DNA of 64,000 nucleotides from Viridothelium virens (taxonomy: Eukaryota; Ascomycota; Dothideomycetes; Trypetheliales; Trypetheliaceae). Positions 56,147-64,000 of the stretch are shown here, one piece after another. The stretch lies in contig ML991825.1 in the NCBI GenBank assembly GCA_010094025.1, forward strand, positions 1 through 64,000, given 5' to 3'. Every line of letters starts with the position of its first letter. Position 1 is the stretch's first letter. A program made the translations under genes and the position numbers. The notes under the pieces are model-generated. The model was given only the letters and a program-made list of their open reading frames with translations, had not been told where the DNA came from and did no database searches.

Positions 56147-58702
56147 ATGGGCCGGACCAGGAAGGGCAGGACAGCCATTGTCGTATCCTCAGGTGAGGAG
56201 GAGCTTCCTCCAACAGTTTCAACCACACAACACCCCGGAACGCGTTCGAACGCGCCGCCATTGATCGGGTCGCAGAAACGGAAGCTTCCAAATAGGTCCA
56301 GGAGAGCGGTGAGTGAAGCTCAACACCATCCTGAAGTTGAGGCAAGATGTGATAGCGCACCCAACGAGGCTGCTACGGAAACTGGTGGTGTTACCTCACC
56401 AAATGGACAGACCAGATCCTTTGTCGGTCCAAAAGAAACAGGTAAACCGCAAACTGGGAATAAGACACTGTATTCTTTTTTCAATGCCGCTACGCAGAAA
56501 CAACAATCGCGCCTGTCTTCCAGTCCTGAAAAGGAAGATATTCAAGAAGCAATCGAGGACGACATTGAAAACGACAAGCCAAGGAGCAGATCGACATCCT
56601 GTACGCCCTATGAGAAAGCCGCAGTGACCAAGAAGCGCACAAGAAGTGCTCTTGGTCAATCCTCCATCGTAAGAGAAGTGGACAGCTTCCCTGTCGCCAG
56701 CCAAAAGTTTCTGAAGACAAGAGATGGGAAAAAGGCCGTTTCTACTTCGAAGCCGAACAATCATACGATACAAGTAGACGGAAGACCATGGACAGACAAG
56801 TACAGCCCATCCAATCTAGATGAGTTGGCAGTCCATAAGAAAAAAGTGTCAGATGTTACGCATTGGTTGAAGGCTGTTTTCACTGGACTGGACAGGAAAC
56901 GCCTCCTGGTATTGAAAGGACCAGCAGGAAGTGGCAAGACTACGACTGTATCGCTTCTGGCAGAATTCCTTCAGTTCAAACTTCATGAGTGGAAGAATCC
57001 CTCAACGTCAGACTTTGCGTCTGATGATTATGTCTCAGTCTTGACTCACTTCGAAGATTACATTGGAAGAACAGGGCAATTTGGTGCTCTTGAGCTTGGT
57101 TCGGTCGATGATGAACATGCCGTGCTCAAGAAGGAGGGTGTCTCATCCAGTCCGCCTGCACAACATTCAGGTAGAGAAGCCATACTGATTGAAGAGTTTC
57201 CCAATACATATATGCGATCGACTTCTGCTCTCCACGCATTCAGAGCAACGATCCAACAGTTCCTTGCTATAAACACGCCATCCGTAGCTTCTGTAGCAAG
57301 CCTTCGCTCTGACCACCTCGAAAACATCAAGCCATTGATCATGATAATTTCAGAGACTCAAGTCTCAACAAGCACCTCAGTTGCCGAGAGCTTCACTGCA
57401 CAAAGGCTTCTTGGATCTGAAATCCTACATCACGCCGGCACGAGTGTATTTGACTTTAAACCAGTTGCACCGACTTTCCTCACAAAGGCACTAGAGCTTG
57501 TGGTAGTGAAAGAAGCTCGACAAAGTGGGCGACGGCGAACGCCTGCACCGCCACTTTTGAAGACTTTAGCTGAGACTGGCGACATTCGCAGCGCCATATC
57601 TACGCTCGAATTCTTGTGCGTTCGTGGTGATGAAGGAGAGGGCTGGGGAAGCAAGATAGCATTTACAAAGCCCAAGCGTGCACCAAAAGAGCAACCTCTA
57701 ACAAATATAGAGCAAGAATCGCTAAAGATGATTTCGAATCGTGGGGGCAGCCTTGATCTGTTCCACGGACTTGGCAAAGTTCTCTATAACAAACGCCAAG
57801 ATCCTTCTCCAACTGAGCCACCGGTGGCTCAACCACCAAGTTATCTTCCACAGCATAGACGTCTCAAGGTACCTGAGAATGACGTGGACGAGCTTCTGGA
57901 TGAAATTGGGGCGGACGTTGATACATTTGTCTCTGCTCTGCACGAAAACTATGCCCTCTCCTGTAGTGGGCTCACCCCGGAAGACACGCTTGATTGCATC
58001 GATGCTTGTATGGAGTCTTTGTCAGACGCGGACATTTTGACTCCGAATCGCTTGGGTTCAGGCAATAGGACCTTCCAGAACATAGCGAGTGACACATTGA
58101 GGCAAAGTGAGGTCAGCTTTCACGTCAGCGTACGTGGATTGCTTTTCGCGCTGCCAATACCAGTGAAGAGAGTTGCCCCTCCACCCGGTATTTCGGATGG
58201 CCAGACAAAGAAGTCGGGACACCAAGACGCGTTCAAAATGTTCTTTCCCGCCTCGGTAAAACTTTGGAGGCGAAGAGAGGAAATCGAAGACTTGAGCGAA
58301 TTCCTTGTCACGAGGCTCCAACGCGGACATGATTTACAACCAACGAAAACCGTCTCATCCAACATGTTTACCAGGAATGCGGTCTCAACCCCATCTGCGT
58401 CTGCAACCCCAACAAAGGGCGATGGAGACTCCACCAGCCAGACGCGACTGGGGAGCGGAAGCCCTGCAAGAATTGATGGTGTTCTTGAATATCTACCGTA
58501 CATGGCCATTTTGCAGAGGTGTAGAGGTACGTTGCTAAATTTACAGGGACTGGAAGACGTCACGCGGTTTCGGGGGGTGGGTCTGGTTACAGAAGACGAG
58601 CAAGACGATTTAGATGTTGCACCCAGGGAGCCACATGTACCTACAGGCGATGAACAGAAGGTCGAGAAACTTGTACTCAGCGATGACGATATCGAGGACT
58701 GA
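56147..58702 (+). CDS. RAD17: Checkpoint clamp loader RAD17/Rad24
   Basis: A single exon of 851 aa. A disordered, basic N-terminus is followed near residue 210 by the family hallmark WTDKYSPSNLDELAVHKKKV, then the Walker A GPAGSGKTTT (about residues 263-272) and, in place of a classical Walker B, ILIEEFPN. The RFC-like AAA+ module continues with IISETQ and a helical collar. The C-terminus is acidic (EKLVLSDDDIED), as in fungal orthologues. Rad17 replaces Rfc1 in the clamp loader that puts 9-1-1 onto damaged DNA, activating ATR-type signalling in the nucleus. Several SQ/TQ sites occur, possible targets of checkpoint kinases. The start is the first ATG in the frame and gives the expected length. 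Confidence 0.94.
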   Translation: MGRTRKGRTAIVVSSGEEELPPTVSTTQHPGTRSNAPPLIGSQKRKLPNRSRRAVSEAQHHPEVEARCDSAPNEAATETGGVTSPNGQTRSFVGPKETGKPQTGNKTLYSFFNAATQKQQSRLSSSPEKEDIQEAIEDDIENDKPRSRSTSCTPYEKAAVTKKRTRSALGQSSIVREVDSFPVASQKFLKTRDGKKAVSTSKPNNHTIQVDGRPWTDKYSPSNLDELAVHKKKVSDVTHWLKAVFTGLDRKRLLVLKGPAGSGKTTTVSLLAEFLQFKLHEWKNPSTSDFASDDYVSVLTHFEDYIGRTGQFGALELGSVDDEHAVLKKEGVSSSPPAQHSGREAILIEEFPNTYMRSTSALHAFRATIQQFLAINTPSVASVASLRSDHLENIKPLIMIISETQVSTSTSVAESFTAQRLLGSEILHHAGTSVFDFKPVAPTFLTKALELVVVKEARQSGRRRTPAPPLLKTLAETGDIRSAISTLEFLCVRGDEGEGWGSKIAFTKPKRAPKEQPLTNIEQESLKMISNRGGSLDLFHGLGKVLYNKRQDPSPTEPPVAQPPSYLPQHRRLKVPENDVDELLDEIGADVDTFVSALHENYALSCSGLTPEDTLDCIDACMESLSDADILTPNRLGSGNRTFQNIASDTLRQSEVSFHVSVRGLLFALPIPVKRVAPPPGISDGQTKKSGHQDAFKMFFPASVKLWRRREEIEDLSEFLVTRLQRGHDLQPTKTVSSNMFTRNAVSTPSASATPTKGDGDSTSQTRLGSGSPARIDGVLEYLPYMAILQRCRGTLLNLQGLEDVTRFRGVGLVTEDEQDDLDVAPREPHVPTGDEQKVEKLVLSDDDIED

Positions 58703-59710
58703 GCTAGTATGTAAAGGTAATCTATGGCTCCCTCACGAAAGAAGTTTACGTGATAGAGCTCCTGCAGCTAGACGAGTCTACTTGTGATGAGTGGTTGAGT
58801 GAAGCCAGATCGGCTCGGCTAGGGCGGTACCTTCCGCTCGAGGCCGATCAATTTGCGGTCGATAGAATTTAGTTGCAGATACATTGCTCGATCCAAGTAG
58901 CTATCCCTGTGGACAAGGGCCAGACAGTAAGAACGGACACCGATGCTGACGGTGCGGAGTTCGGCGGGAGAGAAGGACATGGCTTCGTCGATTAAGGTTC
59001 GTGAAAAGATTAAAAACATTGATTTATGAATGAGAAAGCGAGTGCAAGTAGTGAAAATTTGGCAGTTTGGGTGCGGGAAACCCTGCTACAGTTTGGCGTG
59101 ACGCGAGGAACGATGGCAACGATGGCAACGATGGCAGCGATGGGTGGTGGATGGGATGGAAGCGTCGAAGCCCCACACTCGCGCGGTATTGTCGGTCTTG
59201 ACCGCCCCCCGGCGCTGACAACAATGCCTAGAGCGTACGGTAGAGGTACGGGTACGGCAACGCGGAGCACCACAACTCCTCCACTCCTCCACCCACCCAA
59301 CTCTCGTCCCGTCCACTCGTGTCCTCATCCACTGTTTCTCCCCGATCCCCCAAAGCACGATCGGAATGCCTCGACTCAAAATGCTGCAGGCATAGCACGC
59401 GCTGTTCTCGTGCAGTGTGAGAACTGCCCCTCGATCGCCCTATCGTCCTACACGCCATCGTCCTTGACTCAGAGCTGCCTTTTTTTCCTCCAGCTTCACC
59501 AACCCAGCCCACTCCAATATCCTCATCTCATCACGCCAAAGTTCATGCCCTTGCTACTCTCCATCACGTTCTGGAACAGGATGGTCGAGTCAAGCTTCAC
59601 TACTTGATGACCAGCTGGGTGCCCGCTCAGGCGGACGGTGCCCGCCGCATCCGCCGAAGTCCTCACCACTTCGCTTTGACTGAGTGTTTGACCCTTCATT
59701 GTCGCCCGGC
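58703..59710. other. RAD17 3' region and long RIM15 leader
   Basis: About 1 kb. It contains the small minus ORF described separately, an imperfect 9-bp tandem (CGATGGCAA units) at 59111-59143 and then a C-rich, CT-rich promoter or leader up to the RIM15 start. The plus frame 59026-59607 is low complexity and I do not take it as a gene. Confidence 0.5.
58819..58980 (-). CDS. Possible 53-aa protein of unknown function
   Basis: A short minus-strand frame from the ATG at 58980 with ordinary protein-like composition: an N-terminal FSPAELRTVSIG, an amphipathic middle and a basic end (LIGLERKVPP). It is convergent with RAD17. The codons read like real coding sequence, but there is no motif I recognise, and an upstream exon is possible. 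It may be a small conserved gene or chance. Confidence 0.3.
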   Translation of the reverse strand: MSFSPAELRTVSIGVRSYCLALVHRDSYLDRAMYLQLNSIDRKLIGLERKVPP

Positions 59711-62700
59711 ATGGCCGAATCCGAGTCGACCAAGGCCATGCCGCCTCCACCAGCTGTAATGAAGCTCAAAGGCGAAGCAGCAGGGAGTGGGGAAAATTCA
59801 AGAGCTGGCATGGAACGCACAGTCAGCATGGACATTCGAGACGAACGAGACGATCTCAAGCAGGCAGCAGAGCAGAGTTTAAACGTGATCATGGACCTGG
59901 GTCTTGATGGAAACATCCGTTGGGTCAGTCCATCCTGGCAAGACGTCGTTGGCACGTCTGCAGATTCTGTAGTCGGAATGCCGATTGCCGATCTCATTGT
60001 CGACAAGAAATCTGCCTTCTCCGAGACAGTCGACTCGATGAAGCAAGATGACTCTAGGAGCCAAATCATTCATTTTTCCTTGAAGATCGGCCCAGCATCG
60101 GTGCTGCACCCTGGGAACACCAAGGATGGCTCGCCGGAAACACCCACGCCGAAGGACGACGACGAAGGAGAGAACCAGGAAGGAGAGATTACAACAAGCG
60201 ACAACGGCGATGTTGACCCCGTCATCGAATTGGAGGCCCAAGGTATCATGGTCTACAATCGAACGTCGGGCGAAAGCAGCCATGTAAGTACCGTTTTGAT
60301 TGGTACGATTTTCAATTACTAAACATTACACAGACGATGTGGATGATCCGACCTGCTGTCGTGCGAGAGATCACAATCGATCTTCCAGAGCTTTTGGTTG
60401 AGTCTCTAGGTGTTGGTGCCGAAGTGCTTGCACAATACCTCACCACCCTTGCCGAGGTCGGAGCCAATGATCCGAGCCATCATCCTCCACCCATGCCGGT
60501 TCTTTGCCGAATATGCGAGCGCCAAATTACTCCTTGGTGGTTTGAGAAGCACTCGGAACTTTGCCTACAGGAGCATCGAGCTGAGATGGATGTTCAGTTT
60601 GCACATGAGACCTTGACTGAGCACCGCACTTCTATCGTCAGGATCCTCGACGGATTAGAAGCACAAACTCGGCAACCACGGCCATCCTCTGGCGAAATAG
60701 TGCAGCAGCCCGTTGCGCCAGAATACAAAGGATTGCCTATTGGACCTACATCGACACCTTCGTCAGGCCCTTCATCAGGCAGGTCTTCCCCAGCTTCCCC
60801 TCCATCAAGATCTCGCGACCGTTCCGCTTCCAGCTTTGGCCACAGTCGAGCACGATCATTCGCTATCCGTCGACCACTTGCTCGCGTCGTCGAGCTTGTT
60901 TGTGATCTCTGTGACACTACAATGGAGATCAGCACACCCACCATTAAGGACACTCGTAGTGAGAACACTGGCGAGCTCCGTACGCAATCTCCAGAGTCGG
61001 AGAACCGCATTTCGCAAGTCTTGCAATGGTCACCGCCTAGCACCACCACTATAGAGAACGAGCAAGGACTGGCTCTACTCTGTGAGGATACGGTCAGTCT
61101 CGCAAAAGCTAAAGTTGAGGCTGTATCCCGATACCGTGGCATTCTGGAGTATTCTGAACGCATCAGGGTTGAATTCGAGGTCCTGGTTCAGGAATGCATA
61201 GAGAAGGCAATGCGAAAGGCGGCGCAGATTGCCTCTGGTGAGCTCAGTGACTCAAGCGAAGAGGCATCTGGATCGGAGCCGATTGAAGGAACGGGAGAGG
61301 ACCCTACTCCTGTCCTGGCTCCATCGCTTACTCCAGCACGGAGCCCCATGGAAGAAGCCTTCTTCGCCGGATCGTTTGAAGGTCCGTCCGCAATGGCCAC
61401 CGCTCTACGCAACTCTTCAGATCCCACGCTTAACCTGTCCTCCTTGCGACGTAGCTCTTCCGCTGCTGGCAGTAGCAGGTCTAGCAGTCCACGCGGCTCA
61501 AAAACACCACGATCGACCGCTATGAGCAGCGTGTTCCAGCGGAGCTCCATCCACGCTGACAGCGAGAATGGTGCCGAGAGTGATGTCGGCAGTGTCATTT
61601 CCTCAGCCATGTCGACTTCACGTAGAGCCGAATCACCCAGTTCAGAGCAGGGTGGTCTTCGTCGGGCAACAAGCACTCGCGAGACCGATCGAAAACGTAG
61701 GAGCTTGATACTGCCAGGTGCAATGTCGAATAGCCGACAACAGTCCCCAGCAAGGAGTCAACTCTCATCCTCACCATTGCGAGTATCGAAGCCAAGGATA
61801 CCAAGTTCAACTGAAAGTATCCCATCGCCGATCACGTCTCCTGCACTTGGTACGAGTGAATTTTCGTCGCCGGTCATGACAGCGCAACATATGCACCACC
61901 ACCGTCGACAATCCTCTGCTACATCTTCAGATGTGCATCGGCCTGTGTCCCCAAGAATGCCTGCTGCAACTCACCCACAACCCCGCGCTGTGCCTGTGTC
62001 GATCAAGGATTTCGAGGTCATTAAGCCAATCAGCAAAGGCGCCTTTGGCAGCGTATATCTATCAAAAAAGAAATCGACGGGGGAATATTACGCAATCAAA
62101 GTCTTGAAGAAGGCTGATATGGTCGCGAAAAATCAAGTCACCAATGTCAAAGCGGAACGCGCGATCATGATGTGGCAAGGCGAGAGTGAGTTTGTAGCCA
62201 AGCTTTACTGGACATTCGCCAGTAAGGAGTACCTCTATTTGGTTATGGAGTACCTTAACGGCGGTGACTGTGCATCTCTCATCAAGGTTCTTGGGGGAAT
62301 ACCAGAAGATTGGGCTAAGAAGTACGTGGCCGAAGTGGTCTTGGGCGTTGAGCATCTGCATAGCCGGAATATTGTCCATCGGGACCTGAAACCCGACAAC
62401 TTATTGATCGATCAAAAAGGCCATCTGAAACTGACGGACTTTGGACTCTCGCGTATGGGTTTGATTGGCCGGCAAAAGCGATACTTGAACAGCAAAGCAC
62501 AAGAGCCTGTGCCAGATCTCCTAAAATCTGGTCCTTTTCACCGGAATATGTCGATTGCATCTTCTCGATCAGCTTCCTTTGACCTCCAAGGTACTCACTC
62601 TCCAAACAACACCCCCGATCTCACGCCTGCCTATACAGGGGACTTGAGTCAACCGTCATATTTCAGTCTCAGTCGAGAAGAATCAAATGGCCGAGAAAAT

Positions 62701-64000
62701 TCCCGTAGGACCTCTGGTCATAGGAGCGATAGCGGTGATAGCGATGCTCTGGCATCTTTCTTCCGTCGTTTTTCGCTAGCCGATGAGCCGGGAAGGAACC
62801 GTTCGCCCATTGAAGAGGAAACATCTCAGCCAGAAGATGGTTCACCAGATCCTTATCTCTTACAGCCTACGGTAAGCAATAATATCCACCTCCCGAAAGA
62901 AAATACCATCACGCCACCTCTCTCGTCGTCAATGATGCCGCCTCCAATGGCCCTTTTCGACCCGCAAGACAGCAATCGCCGATTTGTGGGTACGCCGGAC
63001 TATCTCGCGCCGGAGACCATCAACGGATTCGGCCAGGATGAGATCAGTGACTGGTGGTCCCTCGGTTGCATACTTTTTGAAATGCTGTTTGGCTACCCAC
63101 CCTTCCACGCAGACACACCAGACGATGTTTTCCAAAACATCTTAGCTCGCAAGATAGACTGGCCAGAGGACGAGGAGTGTGAGGTTTCCGACGAAGCAAA
63201 GGATCTGATGAACAAGCTTATGAGCTTGAACCCGACCGAGCGTCTGGGCGCGAACACTCGGGAGGAATATGCCACTGGAGGCGAGGAAATTCGGAAGCAT
63301 CCTTGGTTCAACGATGTCAATTGGGATTCACTACGTGATGATGAGGCATCATTCGTCCCGCAGCCAGGTAATCCCGAAGACACAGAGTATTTTGATGCGC
63401 GTGGTGCCACTTTGCAGAATTTTGCAGATGAATTTGAAGACCAAATCACGTCGCCTGGAGTGACACCTGGTGCAGATTACCCAGACCGTCCGCATGATGC
63501 CATTTCACGCGTTCGCAGCCAGGTCAATAACTCCTTGAAACGGACTCTGATGCCCCTGCATATTCCACCTCACGTCCGTGATGGACGAAGCAGGCGCCTC
63601 AGTGAACCCGTGGCTTCTGACGATTTCGGTAATTTCTCATTCAAGAATCTATCGGTGCTAGAGAAGGCCAATAAAGACGTTATTCAGAAACTGAAAGCCG
63701 AAGCAATGCAAGCACAGAGCAAATCTTCGTCTACCTCAGGGAACGTTACATCTCCAGCTGTGGGATCACCATCGCCTTCGCTGGAATCCAGCCCGATGCT
63801 ACCAATGCCGCTTAAGCGTACCATGTCTGCCAACAAAGGTCATAATCGACCAGCATCGCCGTCAGTCCAGAGTGGCACGAATTCTTCGCCAAGTCGTCAA
63901 TCCCAACCTTCCTCCCCACTTTTGGTGTCCTTCGGCACTGGACAAGGTCACGAAAGGAGGAAAACATCGAGCGGATCGTCCAATCTTTCCCAACCCAACT
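59711..64000 (+). CDS. RIM15: RIM15-type Ser/Thr protein kinase, 3' end beyond window
   Basis: Two exons in view (59711-60283 and 60334 to the edge) give at least 1413 aa. An N-terminal PAS-like segment (VIMDLGLDGNIRWVSPSW, about residues 55-130) is followed by a zinc-finger-like CRIC...HSELC (about 248-268) and long Ser/Pro-rich linkers. The AGC-family kinase domain starts near residue 749: ISKGAFGSVYLSKK, YAIKVLKK, HRDLKPDN, LTDFGLSR and GTPDYLAPE are all intact. About 180 residues separate DFG from APE, the large activation-segment insert known from Rim15/Ppk18/Cek1. In yeast Rim15 integrates TORC1, PKA and Pho80-Pho85 signals to drive quiescence through endosulfine. The response-regulator domain expected at the C-terminus would lie outside the window. 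Confidence 0.95.

Noticed and set aside
59026-59607. 193-aa plus frame upstream of RIM15
   Set aside because: It is low complexity in a CT-rich leader, has no domain, and ends just before the RIM15 start.

Overview
The window is nuclear DNA of a filamentous ascomycete (Pezizomycotina). The evidence is short GT-AG introns of about 45-85 nt, often with CTAAC/CTGAC-like branch sites, a Zn2Cys6 regulator, a PalC pH-signalling protein, a PAS-type RIM15 kinase and a fungal-type acid sphingomyelinase. I cannot assign a genus. Coordinates come from manual splicing: reading frame, intron phase and conserved motifs were checked at each junction.

Region 1 (about 1.5-22 kb) looks like part of a specialised-metabolite locus. 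In order it holds a Zn2Cys6 activator (+), a long gene-poor tract, a cytochrome P450 (-), a salicylate-hydroxylase-like FAD monooxygenase (+), a PaxM/AusM-like FAD epoxidase fused to a polytopic membrane domain (+), a tandem-duplicated SnoaL/NTF2-fold protein (-), a small unrecognised protein (+), a decayed serine beta-lactamase-like hydrolase (+) and a 12-exon acid sphingomyelinase (-). The redox and isomerase repertoire resembles meroterpenoid/indole-diterpene tailoring sets. No polyketide synthase, prenyltransferase or GGPP synthase lies inside the window. Two genes carry lesions or unresolved splice junctions.

Region 2 (22.8-38.3 kb) is housekeeping: NOC4 (-) and mitochondrial ATP synthase subunit 4 (+) diverge from a 223-bp spacer, followed by the sorting receptor VPS10 (+), an isocitrate-lyase/PEP-mutase-like enzyme with a long N-terminal extension (-), a possible small secreted protein (-) and a DUF1275 membrane protein (+).

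Region 3 (38.3-50.2 kb) is sparse: an F-box protein with an apparent late frameshift (+), PalC (+), a GH43-type glycosidase (-), a doubtful basic protein (+) and a small cupin (-).

Region 4 (50.8-64 kb) holds a PI-specific phospholipase C (+), an 85-aa zinc-ribbon protein (+), the checkpoint clamp loader RAD17 (+), a doubtful small ORF (-) and the 5' part of a RIM15-type kinase (+), which runs off the right edge.

A pattern not tied to any one gene is that five coding regions (NOC4, VPS10, PalC, GH43, PLC) each contain a GC-rich patch that changes from C-rich to G-rich, always in that left-to-right order.
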